Assembly: GCF_900110105.1 (NCBI RefSeq)
Contig: NZ_FOCL01000002.1
Coordinates: forward strand, 496,001-560,000
Direction of reading: 5' to 3'
Origin: Mucilaginibacter gossypiicola
GTDB lineage: Bacteria > Bacteroidota > Bacteroidia > Sphingobacteriales > Sphingobacteriaceae
DNA: 64,000 nt
Below are positions 1 through 7,605 of the stretch, piece after piece. The translations under genes and the position numbers were made by a program. The notes below the pieces were generated by a model. The model saw only the letters and a list, made by a program, of their open reading frames with translations, had not been told where the DNA came from and did not search any database. Numbering within the stretch: position 1 is the first letter of the stretch; every line of letters begins with the position of its first letter.

Positions 1-152
1 ATTAAAACGAGGGTTAAAAAAGGGGTTAATTGGGCTAAAATTTTATTAACCGTACAAAAATTAACCGCTTTTTTAAGCGGAGGAGGGCAAACTAATGAAA
101 TACTACCGCAGGTTTAGCGATAGGGGAAGCAATGGGCGCTATGAATAAAACT

Positions 153-264
153 ATGTCATTGCGAGCGTAGCGTGGTAATCGCACGGAAGCGCAGCCGCCC
201 TGTATAGCATGCGATTGCCGCGTCGCGCCCGCGCTCATCCCAGTCTCGCTCCTTGCAATGACAT
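153..264. repeat. REP-like palindrome, copy 1 (GAGC type)
   Basis: The element begins ATGTCATTGCGAGCGTAGCG and ends in the inverted TTGCAATGACAT. The inner part (ATCGCACGG...CCGCCCTGTATAGCATGCGATT) matches the copy at 4981-5072. It is one of eight related elements in the window, all intergenic. The right arm is more degraded than the left. Confidence 0.85.
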
Positions 265-280
265 GATTTTTTTCTTCTCT

Positions 281-408
281 GCTGCCGCGGGTTTAGCGAT
301 AGCGTAACCCGTGGTTGATATGCGGTAAGCTTTCAGCTTATATCATTAAATGCGGTTCAGCTGAAAGCTGAAATCATGGTTACCACGGGTTGAAAACCCG
401 CGGTAGCA
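281..408. repeat. Large palindrome with CCGCGGGTTT ends
   Basis: The left end GCTGCCGCGGGTTTAGCG, followed by AACCCGTGGT, is mirrored on the right by ACCACGGGTT...AACCCGCGGTAGC. An inner pair, AGCTTTCAGCTT and CAGCTGAAAGCT, makes a second stem. A half copy of the outer arm lies at about 104-122. It would fold as a long cruciform or hairpin; its function is unknown. Confidence 0.75.
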
Positions 409-414
409 TTAAAT

Positions 415-453
415 GCCGAAGGCCTGTCTTGCGATGCAAAACAGGCCTTCGGC
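415..453. terminator. 13-bp hairpin downstream of rlmI
   Basis: GCCGAAGGCCTGT (415-427) is perfectly complementary to ACAGGCCTTCGGC (441-453) around a 13-base loop. It sits 22 bases beyond the stop of the leftward rlmI gene, where a terminator is expected. No strong T-run follows on either strand, so it may instead be a transcript-stabilising hairpin. Confidence 0.45.
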
Positions 454-474
454 TATAGTTCCCCCTTTAGGGGG

Positions 475-1662
475 TTAAAACACCCTGCAAAGTAAACCTT
501 TTAAATACTCACCTTCGGGGAAGGAAGCACGTACCGGATGGTCTTCGGGCTGGTGGAACTGGTAGATAAATTGCACCTGCTTACCGGCATCAAGCGCGGC
601 CCAGGCTATTACCTGTTTAAAAGTTTCCATATCCATAGCTCCAGAGCATGAATAGGTAGCCAACAAACCGCCCTCGTTAAGGAGCAGCATGCCTAAGCGG
701 TTCAAATCTTTATAAGCTCGTGAGGCACGGGTTAATGCCGAACGCGATGGTGCATATTTAGGAGGATCCAGCACAATAACATCAAACTTTTCACCCTCAT
801 CCCTGAATTTACGAAGCTGAACATTCACGTCGGATTTAATGGCTGTATGTTTAGCTGCATCCAGTTTATTTAACCTGATATTTTCGGCCAGTGTTTCAAT
901 GGCCAGTGCCGAACTATCTACACTGGTTACCGAAGCTGCACCTTCTTTAAGGCTGTTTAGTGTGAAACCACCGGTATAGCAAAAGCAATCCAGTACTTTT
1001 TTATTTTTCGCATGCATAGCCAGGACATGACGGTTATCCCGCTGATCGCAATAGAAGCCCGATTTTTGGCCTTCGGTGATATTGATCCCGTATACAACGT
1101 TGTTCTCCAAAACTTCAACCAGTTCAGGCGGCGGGCTGCCAGCAAGTACTTTATTTTCTGCTTCGGCCAAGCCCTCGTGAGCGCGGGAGGCATTATCGCT
1201 TTTATCTGAAATACTTTCGGGGTTCAGCAGCTTTTTGAGCTCATCTATAATAACAGGCATTACATTTTGAATCCCAGAGGTGAGTACCTGTACCGCTAAA
1301 TGGCCTGCGTACTTATCAACAATAAGTCCTGGCAAATAATCAGATTCGCTGAAGATAAGGCGGCAGGTGTTTGTTCCGTTAGCCAATATGCTATCCCTAC
1401 TTTTAACTGCTGTTGCCACTTTTTCGCGAAACCAGGCTTCGTTTACCTGAACATCCTTGTTCCACTCCAGCAGGCGCAACGTAACCCTCGACTGATCGTT
1501 ATAAAAACCATAGGCCATAAATTCGCCCTGCGTATTTACTAAGCGAACCACATCGCCATTGGCAGGTTTGCCTTTTACTTTTTCAATCGCCCCTGAAAAT
1601 ACCCAGGGATGCCTTTGCAGTACGGCTTTTTCTTTACCCTTCTTTAATATAACGTCAATCAT
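475..1662 (-). CDS. rlmI: Class I SAM-dependent rRNA methyltransferase, RlmI-like
   Basis: Probable 23S rRNA cytosine-C5 methyltransferase of the RlmI family, acting on the large ribosomal subunit in the cytoplasm. The 395-residue product has an N-terminal PUA-like RNA-binding part (about 1-75, with RHPWVFSGAI), a SAM-binding motif I (VLDCFCYTGGF, 223-233) and a DPPK motif at 299-302, followed by TYSCSG. An open frame continues 38 codons upstream, but I chose the ATG at 1662. The family begins at this point (MIDVILKKG), and TACCTTTG, a match to the Bacteroidota -7 element TAnnTTTG, lies five bases before this ATG, inside the longer frame. That placement implies a near-leaderless message. The gene stands alone. 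The substrate assignment is by family only. Confidence 0.85.
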   Translation of the reverse strand: MIDVILKKGKEKAVLQRHPWVFSGAIEKVKGKPANGDVVRLVNTQGEFMAYGFYNDQSRVTLRLLEWNKDVQVNEAWFREKVATAVKSRDSILANGTNTCRLIFSESDYLPGLIVDKYAGHLAVQVLTSGIQNVMPVIIDELKKLLNPESISDKSDNASRAHEGLAEAENKVLAGSPPPELVEVLENNVVYGINITEGQKSGFYCDQRDNRHVLAMHAKNKKVLDCFCYTGGFTLNSLKEGAASVTSVDSSALAIETLAENIRLNKLDAAKHTAIKSDVNVQLRKFRDEGEKFDVIVLDPPKYAPSRSALTRASRAYKDLNRLGMLLLNEGGLLATYSCSGAMDMETFKQVIAWAALDAGKQVQFIYQFHQPEDHPVRASFPEGEYLKGLLCRVF

Positions 1663-1827
1663 GGGTGCAAAGGTAATAAAGCGCTGGTAATTTTGGCCTT
1701 GTGGAAACGTTCCATCCATTTGTCGCGTATTTATGATGTGGCTTCTAAACCTTGAAAATATTTTTACGTCATACACAATAATATCCGCATTAAAACATTT
1801 GGTATCTTAGATTCGAAAACTATAATC

Positions 1828-2682
1828 ATGAAAAAAACTTACGTACTCCTGTTCAGTATGCTGATAGCTTGCTGTTGTTTTAGTTCAAAATCATACGCCC
1901 AGATTCCCCGCATACCTGAGGCCAGCTCAACACAAACCATTATCCAGGACTTCGGATTAGGAAAAGTAACCATCACTTATTCCCGCCCAAACGTTAAAGA
2001 CCGCAAAATATTCGGCGGCATCATCCCTTACGGCGAAGTTTGGCGCACCGGTGCTAACGCTGCAACCACCATCACCTTTACCGAAAAAGTTGTTATTGAA
2101 GGTAACCCTGTACCTGCCGGGACTTATTCCCTGTTCAGCATCCCAAACAAAGGCGAATGGACTATCATCCTCAACAAAGTTGTAAAACAATGGGGAGCTT
2201 ACAGCTATAAGCAAGACCAGGATTTTTTGCGTTTTAATATAAAGCCAATCCGCGTAAGCGAAAAACGCGAAACGTTTACGATGGCCTTTGTTAACTCAAC
2301 TACCAAATCAACCGACCTGGTTTTGGTTTGGGACAAAACCGCGGCCTATATCCACATGGAAACCGACGACGACGCCAAGATCACAGCCAATATCGACGAG
2401 TTGATGAAAGGCGACCGTAAGCCATATTATTTTAATGCCATCCAGTACTATTACGAAAACCATAAAGATGTTGATAAAGCATTAGGCTGGGTTTACGAAG
2501 CCGAAAAAATTGAGCCTAAAGGCCCCTGGTACAAGCTCTGGGAATCGCGCCTGTTGTTACGTAAAGGCGATAAAGCCGGAGCTATAGCTGCTGCCGAAGC
2601 TGGTATAGCCTTAGCCAATGCCGATAAAGATGAAGAATATGCCCGCTTGAACCAGGAAGCGCTGGATCAGGCTAAGCAGTAA
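1828..2682 (+). CDS. DUF2911 family secreted protein
   Basis: Secreted or periplasmic protein of unknown function, 284 residues. An N-terminal signal peptide (about residues 1-24, ending SYAQ) is followed by a DUF2911 domain at roughly 25-165, with typical stretches such as RPNVKDRKIFGG, GEVWRTGANAAT and PAGTYSLFSIP. The C-terminal third is helical and TPR-like, with Ala-rich repeats (AGAIAAAEAGIAL). The domain is common in Bacteroidota and has no established activity. The gene is monocistronic, facing away from rlmI, with a good terminator just downstream. The family call is firm; no function can be given. Confidence 0.88.
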   Translation: MKKTYVLLFSMLIACCCFSSKSYAQIPRIPEASSTQTIIQDFGLGKVTITYSRPNVKDRKIFGGIIPYGEVWRTGANAATTITFTEKVVIEGNPVPAGTYSLFSIPNKGEWTIILNKVVKQWGAYSYKQDQDFLRFNIKPIRVSEKRETFTMAFVNSTTKSTDLVLVWDKTAAYIHMETDDDAKITANIDELMKGDRKPYYFNAIQYYYENHKDVDKALGWVYEAEKIEPKGPWYKLWESRLLLRKGDKAGAIAAAEAGIALANADKDEEYARLNQEALDQAKQ

Positions 2683-2723
2683 ACCCCTCCCAACCCTCCC
2701 CAAAGGGGAGGACTTTAAAAAAT

Positions 2724-2762
2724 AAAAGGTCCGTTTCTCATAAGGAAACGGGCCTTTTTATT
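2724..2762 (+). terminator. Rho-independent terminator after the DUF2911 gene
   Basis: AAAGGTCCGTTTC pairs with GAAACGGGCCTTT (one G-U pair) around a short loop and is followed by TTTTTATTT. It begins about 42 bases after the stop codon at 2682. Confidence 0.85.
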
Positions 2763-2785
2763 TGCATGTAATTTAAACTAAAAAA

Positions 2786-2852
2786 ATGCCCCGGAGGGGC
2801 ATAAGGTTTGTAGCATTTAATGTAAAGATTAACAAATTGCCCCAGAGGGGCA
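2786..2852. repeat. Paired TGCCCCNGAGGGGCA palindromes
   Basis: TGCCCCGGAGGGGCA (2786-2800) and TGCCCCAGAGGGGCA (2838-2852) flank a spacer that includes GGTTTGTAGCA. The TTTGTAGC core also occurs in the larger inverted repeat at 24851-25064, which suggests one element family with variable terminal palindromes. Confidence 0.65.
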
Positions 2853-2882
2853 AAACAATCAATTTGTAGATAAATGATTCGA

Positions 2883-4595
2883 CTAATTTGAGATTTCCTG
2901 AGTAGATGTTGATTTAGGAGGTGCCATTACGCTAATAACCCATGCGATAATGATGAGCAGAAGAGCGCCGATAGCATTAAGCCACAAATAGGCAATTACA
3001 TTATAATACCCCATAAGGCAGATCAATGCTTCGGTTATAATAGCGGCTATAAATACAGCGGTACCTTTTATCTTCTTGAGATAAAAAGCTACGATGAATA
3101 CACCAAGAATGGTTCCATAAATATAAGAACCCAATTGATTTACCGCCTCCAGCAGGTTACCGATGCGACTGGCGTACAATGCCATGCCGATGCAAACCAC
3201 CCCCCAGAATACCGTTGCCAGGCGCGATGCATTTAAATAGTTCTGATCTGTAGCATTAGGGTTAATAATGCGTTTGTAAATATCAACCACACTTGTTGAA
3301 GCCAGTGAGTTTAAAGCACTTGCGGTTGAACCCATAGATGCCAGGAAAATAATAGCCATCAGTAAGCCGATCAACCCTTTGGGCAAATACTGCGTTACAA
3401 AAGAGAGGAACACATAGTTGGTATCATTATCGTCGGCCTTGGGGTTATTCTTTTTCATCAGTTCAATGGCGTTTTGCCTGATGGTGTGGGCCTTGTTATC
3501 AGCTACCTTTAACTGATCCTGCGCGTGGTTAATACGGTCTTGATTTTTACTGTCGATGGCTTTTACCAGTTCATTGGCTTTGATCTTCTTTTGCTCAAAG
3601 GCCTGGGTATATTGCTGGTCGAGAGAGTTATATTGTGCTGCGTAATTACTGTTTTTAATCTGCCTTACCTCATACTGGTTAAAAAAAATTGGTGGCCGGT
3701 TAAATTGGTAAAATGCAAACACAAGTATACCGATCAACAGGATCAGGAACTGCATCGGGATCTTGATCAAACCATTCATGATCAAACCTAAACGGCTTTG
3801 CCCTACCGAACTGCCTGTTAAATAACGCCCAACCTGGCTCTGATCTGTACCGAAGTAGGAGAGTTGCAGGAAGAAGCCCCCAATTAATCCGCTCCAAACG
3901 GTATAACGGTTATTCGGGTCAAATTTCCAGTCTATTACATTCATGCGCCCCATTTTACCGGCCATCTTAAGCGAGCTCATGAAGCTCACACTATCTGGCA
4001 GCAGGTAAACCACCAGCACTCCTGCCAAAAACATGCCCATAAAAATAATGCTCATTTGCATTAGCTGGGTGTATGATACAGCCTTGCTTCCGCCATAAAC
4101 TGTATAAATAATTACCAGGCCGCCTATAAAAAGTGTAGTATAAACGGTGTTGATATTTAATATGGTTGAAAGGATGATAGAAGGTGCATAAATAGTGATG
4201 CCGGTAGATAAGCCCCGCTGCACCAAAAAGAGGAATGATGTAAGCGCGCGGGTTTTGAGGTCAAATCGCTGCTCTAAAAACTCGTAAGCAGTATAAACTT
4301 TAAGGCGATGAAAAATAGGAACAAAGGTGATGCAAAGCACAATCATGGCCAGCGGCAGCCCGAAGTAGAACTGCACAAAACGCATCCCATCCGAATAGGC
4401 CTGTCCCGGCGCCGAAAGAAAGGTAATAGCACTGGCCTGCGTAGCCATTACCGATAAGCCCACATGGTACCACGGCAATGAACGGCTGCCCATCAAAAAC
4501 TGGTCGATATTTTTATTGCTGCCGCTTTTCCATATGCCATACAGCACTATAGAAAATATGGTAAGGCCTAAAACAATCCAGTCGGTTAAACTCAT
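2883..4595 (-). CDS. Sodium:solute symporter (SSS/SLC5 family)
   Basis: Inner-membrane sodium-coupled solute transporter of 570 residues with about 13 hydrophobic segments. The N-terminal region (DQFLMGSRSLPWYHVGLS, then ATQASAITFLSAPGQAY) is typical of the SSS family, as is YGGSKAVSYTQLMQ. Residues 300-395 form a long charged insertion between membrane helices, rich in Gln, Lys and Ala and probably coiled-coil. The substrate cannot be read from the sequence; family members carry sugars, sialic acids, amino acids, iodide and others. The start codon overlaps the stop of the upstream 41-codon ORF as ATGA, so translation is probably coupled. It is the last gene of a three-gene leftward operon. 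Confidence 0.9.
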   Translation of the reverse strand: MSLTDWIVLGLTIFSIVLYGIWKSGSNKNIDQFLMGSRSLPWYHVGLSVMATQASAITFLSAPGQAYSDGMRFVQFYFGLPLAMIVLCITFVPIFHRLKVYTAYEFLEQRFDLKTRALTSFLFLVQRGLSTGITIYAPSIILSTILNINTVYTTLFIGGLVIIYTVYGGSKAVSYTQLMQMSIIFMGMFLAGVLVVYLLPDSVSFMSSLKMAGKMGRMNVIDWKFDPNNRYTVWSGLIGGFFLQLSYFGTDQSQVGRYLTGSSVGQSRLGLIMNGLIKIPMQFLILLIGILVFAFYQFNRPPIFFNQYEVRQIKNSNYAAQYNSLDQQYTQAFEQKKIKANELVKAIDSKNQDRINHAQDQLKVADNKAHTIRQNAIELMKKNNPKADDNDTNYVFLSFVTQYLPKGLIGLLMAIIFLASMGSTASALNSLASTSVVDIYKRIINPNATDQNYLNASRLATVFWGVVCIGMALYASRIGNLLEAVNQLGSYIYGTILGVFIVAFYLKKIKGTAVFIAAIITEALICLMGYYNVIAYLWLNAIGALLLIIIAWVISVMAPPKSTSTQEISN

Positions 4596-4717
4596 TCAAA
4601 GAATTTGGTAATGAGCCAGAATACTAAAACTAAAAAAACCAGCCATGCAGCAACAATGCCGTAAAACTGGTTCCAATTTTTTATAAATGAGGGCAGGTCA
4701 GGATCAGGCCTCTTCAT
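4592..4717 (-). CDS. 41-residue single-pass membrane micropeptide
   Basis: A short ORF that standard gene callers can miss. It encodes 41 residues, starting MKRPDPDLPSFIKNWNQF and continuing into one hydrophobic helix (GIVAAWLVFLVLVFWLIT) with a short Lys-Phe-Phe-Glu tail. It overlaps the upstream 63-residue gene by 14 bases and the downstream symporter by the ATGA four-base junction, so it is locked between two coding genes. The overlaps, clean hydrophobic helix and charged ends support a real peptide. I infer a small accessory subunit for the symporter, comparable in layout (not sequence) to small proteins encoded beside other SSS transporters. No family is recognised. Confidence 0.7.
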   Translation of the reverse strand: MKRPDPDLPSFIKNWNQFYGIVAAWLVFLVLVFWLITKFFE

Positions 4718-4895
4718 TACGGCCACGAACTAACACGGCGATAAATGCAGCAGCAGTTAATAAACCTAAAACACCACCTACAAAAATCCAGGTAAAGCCT
4801 TTTTCAATAATACCGCCTACAAATAGGCCCGAAACTAATCCTACTAAGTAGTATATGTAATCAAAGTTCTCTTTTTCTTCTTTATGGTGTCCCAT
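4704..4895 (-). CDS. Small two-helix membrane protein upstream of the symporter
   Basis: A 63-residue protein with a hydrophilic, His- and Glu-rich start (MGHHKEEKEN) and two hydrophobic segments (about 14-32 and 36-56), ending in a charged tail RGRNEEA. It is the first gene of the leftward cluster 63-aa ORF, 41-aa ORF, symporter, and overlaps the second by 14 bases. The arrangement suggests it serves the transporter, for example as an assembly or regulatory subunit. That is inference from position only. I do not recognise a named family. Confidence 0.75.
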   Translation of the reverse strand: MGHHKEEKENFDYIYYLVGLVSGLFVGGIIEKGFTWIFVGGVLGLLTAAAFIAVLVRGRNEEA

Positions 4896-4980
4896 GATGT
4901 TATGTATATGATTGCGACAAAAATAGGTGATTAATTGAATTTTACCAAAGTTTGTTTTGTAAAAGAATTATAATAAACTA

Positions 4981-5072
4981 TGTCATTGCGAGCGCAGCGC
5001 GGCAATCGCAAGGAAGCATACACGCCCTGTATAGTATGCGATTGCTTCGTCGTTTCTCCTCACAATGAGACA
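4981..5072. repeat. REP-like palindrome, copy 2 (GAGC type)
   Basis: Starts TGTCATTGCGAGCGCAGCG and ends CTCACAATGAGACAG, an imperfect inverted copy. The inner GCATACACGCCCTGTATAGT and ATGCGATTGC segments match copy 1. The right arm carries CGTCGTTTCTCC, similar in reverse to the GGAGGAACGACG of copy 7. Confidence 0.8.
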
Positions 5073-5292
5073 GTCGTAAATTATTGATTATTAATATTTT
5101 CCTTGATTCAATCTTATAAAAATGGGCGTTGCCTGCGGCCCGTGCTATCCGCTTATACTGCACAGGCATTAGCCACAAGGCCGGTATCCGCTACTATCAC
5201 TAACGCGGCCACCGCGCGCCATCGCTAAAATATATTTTATACCTCATCACGCTCTTTTTAGGATTTCCCGGATGGTTACCCGCAATAGAATC

Positions 5293-5328
5293 CAGACTTA
5301 CGAAGTTTTTAAAACTTCGTAAGTCTTC
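5293..5328. repeat. GACTTACGAAGT hairpin, copy 1
   Basis: A near-perfect inverted repeat, AGACTTACGAAGTTTT with AAAACTTCGTAAGTCT, almost without a loop. The same hairpin recurs at 32184-32219, and a diverged form lies at 27979-28010, so this is a repeat family. It lies beyond the stop of the leftward M13 peptidase gene and could also serve as a terminator. Confidence 0.7.
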
Positions 5329-5378
5329 TGCTTTTACCATTTACCTACAAGAAATTTCCTTTTTAGGGGCCGGGACAC

Positions 5379-7433
5379 CTACCAAATCTTCACCCTTTTA
5401 TCCGGATCAATCCACATCTTGTCACCTTTTTTAATATTAAAAGCTTTATAAAACTCCGGCACATCACTAAACGGACCGTTCACCCTTAAAAAGCCTGGAG
5501 CATGTACATCTGTCAGAATCTGGTTGGCTAACGACTCATCGCGCTGCTGGCCCAGCCAGCCGAGGGCGTAGCCTAAAAAGAAGCGCTGCATTGGCGTAAG
5601 CCCATCAATGAGCTTACCTTCTTTGTATTGCTGGGTCTTTTTAAAAGCGTCAATGCCTAACACAATTCCGCCCAGATCGGCAATGTTTTCGCCTAAGGAT
5701 GCTTTGCCATTTACGTGCAGGCTGTCCAGTACCACATAGCTGCTGAACTGGTCGGCCAGCATGTTGGCGCGTTTAGTGAACTTTGCCGAATCGGTTGGCG
5801 TCCACCAGGCCCTAAGATTGCCTTTGGCATCAAACTGGCGACCTTCATCATCAAAACCATGGGTAATTTCATGACCAATGGTTGATGCCGCTACATAACC
5901 GTAAGCTACCGCGTCATCCACCTCGCTATCTTTTACCCCCGGAATGCTGAACTGTGCCGCAGGCAATGTGATCTCATTATTTGAAGGACTATAGCTTGCG
6001 TTATAGGTCTGTGGTGTCATGCCCCATTCAGTATGGTCAACCGGCTTTCCCAGTTTATTGATATTAAACAGGTAAGCCCAGTGCCGGGCCTGCATCACAT
6101 TACCGGCATATGATTCGCGGCTGATCTCCATGCTCGAAAAATCCTTCCATTTATCGGGATAGCCAACTTTAGGGTGGATAGCATTGAGCTTGGCTAAAGC
6201 TTTCTGTTTGGTTTCGGGGCTCATCCAATCCAGTTTGGCAATGTGCTCGCGGTAGGCCTGGCGTATGGCCTCAACCATATCGGTATAACGTTGTTTTGCC
6301 TCCGCCGGGAAATATTCTTTCACAAAAAGTTGTCCCAACAGTTCGCCCATTAAACCGTTTTCGGTATCCAGTACCCGTTTCCAGCGGGGTAGCTGTTCCT
6401 TGCGTCCTGATATTACCTTGCCGCTAAATCGGAAACTTTCGGCATCCGCAGCAGTGTTAAGATAAGGGGCGTATGAGGAAATCAGTTTCCAGCGCAGGTA
6501 AGCTTTCCAGTCATCAACAGAAAACGTGCTAAGCGCGGTATTCACCGCTCTATAATACTCCGGCTGCCCAACAATCACCGTATCAATTGGCTGCTTATAC
6601 TCCAGCTTGCTGAACATTACAGGCCAGTTGATATTGGGTGTAAGCTTGCCCAGCTGGGCTATGGTCATTTTGTTATAGTTGCGATACGGATCGCGCAGGT
6701 TTTCGAGCTTGCGGCTGCTGTCGGCCAAAAACTTCTCAATTTTAAATACGCTTGCTGCTCCTTGCGTCGCTTTTTGCTCATCCCATCCTGAGAGCTTCAA
6801 CATGGCCGGCAGGTGGTTGTTCATGTAATCCGTTCGTACTTTGGTGGTACGGGCATCGGTTTTAAAATAATAATCACGGTTAGGCAGTCCTAAACCCGAT
6901 TGCCCCAATTGCACGATGGTTTTAACACTGTTTTTGGCATCCTGACGTACACCGCTGCCTATAATATTGCGGGTGCCGGTGGTAGTTAACACGGCTGCTG
7001 CGTTCAGGATCCCTGCTATATCGTTAGCCTGGTCAATAACATCCAGCTGTGCTTTTATGGGGTTGATGCCTTGTTTTTCGATATTGACTCTATCCAGTCC
7101 GGTGTAATAAAAATCGCCTATTTTTTGGGTGGATGTGCCTTTTGGGGCATTGGCCTTCAGTGCATCTTCGTTGATCTTTTTCAGCCTGTCGCGCAGCTCT
7201 TCGGATACTACGTTGCCTATGCCCCAGCTTGAGTATGCTGCCGGTATGGGATTACGTTTAAGCCAGCCGCCGTTGGCATATTTAAAAAAATCATCGCCCG
7301 GCTTTACCGATTTATCCAGATTATCGTAAACTGGGTCGGTGGGTTTATCGGTAGTTTTTGTTTGGTAGGCGCTCAGGGCAAATAAAGCCAAAGCAGCTCC
7401 GCCAAAGAGGGTTCCTTTGTAAAGTTTGGTCAT
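5379..7433 (-). CDS. M13 family metallopeptidase, paralogue A
   Basis: Extracytoplasmic zinc endopeptidase of the neprilysin/PepO family (M13), 684 residues from the ATG at 7433. The N-terminal M13 domain is followed by the catalytic zinc motif HEITH and the downstream ENIADLGG motif supplying the third ligand; the C-terminus ends in the usual MWIDPDKRVKIW. The open frame runs 11 codons further upstream, but the start at 7433 gives exactly the length of the adjacent paralogue, and TAAATTTG, a -7-like motif, lies 15 bases before it. The N-terminus is a hydrophobic segment ending ALFALSAYQTK: where the paralogue has the lipobox Cys (LLSAC) this copy has Tyr, so it is probably not a lipoprotein. 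It arose by tandem duplication with 7606-9660. Confidence 0.92.
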   Translation of the reverse strand: MTKLYKGTLFGGAALALFALSAYQTKTTDKPTDPVYDNLDKSVKPGDDFFKYANGGWLKRNPIPAAYSSWGIGNVVSEELRDRLKKINEDALKANAPKGTSTQKIGDFYYTGLDRVNIEKQGINPIKAQLDVIDQANDIAGILNAAAVLTTTGTRNIIGSGVRQDAKNSVKTIVQLGQSGLGLPNRDYYFKTDARTTKVRTDYMNNHLPAMLKLSGWDEQKATQGAASVFKIEKFLADSSRKLENLRDPYRNYNKMTIAQLGKLTPNINWPVMFSKLEYKQPIDTVIVGQPEYYRAVNTALSTFSVDDWKAYLRWKLISSYAPYLNTAADAESFRFSGKVISGRKEQLPRWKRVLDTENGLMGELLGQLFVKEYFPAEAKQRYTDMVEAIRQAYREHIAKLDWMSPETKQKALAKLNAIHPKVGYPDKWKDFSSMEISRESYAGNVMQARHWAYLFNINKLGKPVDHTEWGMTPQTYNASYSPSNNEITLPAAQFSIPGVKDSEVDDAVAYGYVAASTIGHEITHGFDDEGRQFDAKGNLRAWWTPTDSAKFTKRANMLADQFSSYVVLDSLHVNGKASLGENIADLGGIVLGIDAFKKTQQYKEGKLIDGLTPMQRFFLGYALGWLGQQRDESLANQILTDVHAPGFLRVNGPFSDVPEFYKAFNIKKGDKMWIDPDKRVKIW

Positions 7434-7471
7434 GTCAACGCTTTTTAACAAATTTAATAAAAACAAAGGCC

Positions 7472-7567
7472 TTGTCTGAACCCGAATTTTATGAAATTAG
7501 GAGAATTTTTGGAATTTTCCTGGCATTCTGCCAACTCCTTTAATTCCATAAAATTCCGGTTCAGACA
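7472..7567. repeat. GTCTGAAC palindrome, copy 1
   Basis: TTGTCTGAACCCGAATTTTA on the left is mirrored on the right (CCGGTTCAGACAA), with about 33-bp imperfect arms around a short centre. It lies in the gap between the two M13 genes. The same family forms the nested element at 42970-43148. Confidence 0.75.
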
Positions 7568-7605
7568 ACTACTGATATTACTCCCCATTTAGGGGGCTGG
7601 GGAGC

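Larger units (their letters stand above)
1..474. other. Intergenic block rich in repeats
   Basis: I see no convincing gene here. The stretch holds a partial copy of the ACCGCAGGTTTAGCGATAG repeat near 104-122, a GTCATTGCGAG palindrome (153-264), a second large palindrome (281-408), a 13-bp perfect hairpin (415-453) and a small C-run/G-run palindrome (461-474) that abuts the stop codon of the next gene. All short ORFs here are made of repeat sequence. Confidence 0.7.
4896..5378. other. Intergenic region with repeats, no gene seen
   Basis: Contains REP-like copy 2 (4981-5072), a GC-rich block near 5120-5220 with no credible reading frame, and a perfect hairpin with GACTTACGAAGT arms (5293-5328). 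The 66-codon leftward frame at 4978-5178 is repeat sequence and is not called. Confidence 0.7.

Noticed and set aside
4978..5178. A 66-codon leftward frame
   Set aside because: Its coding sequence is REP-like copy 2 plus adjacent GC-rich repeat.
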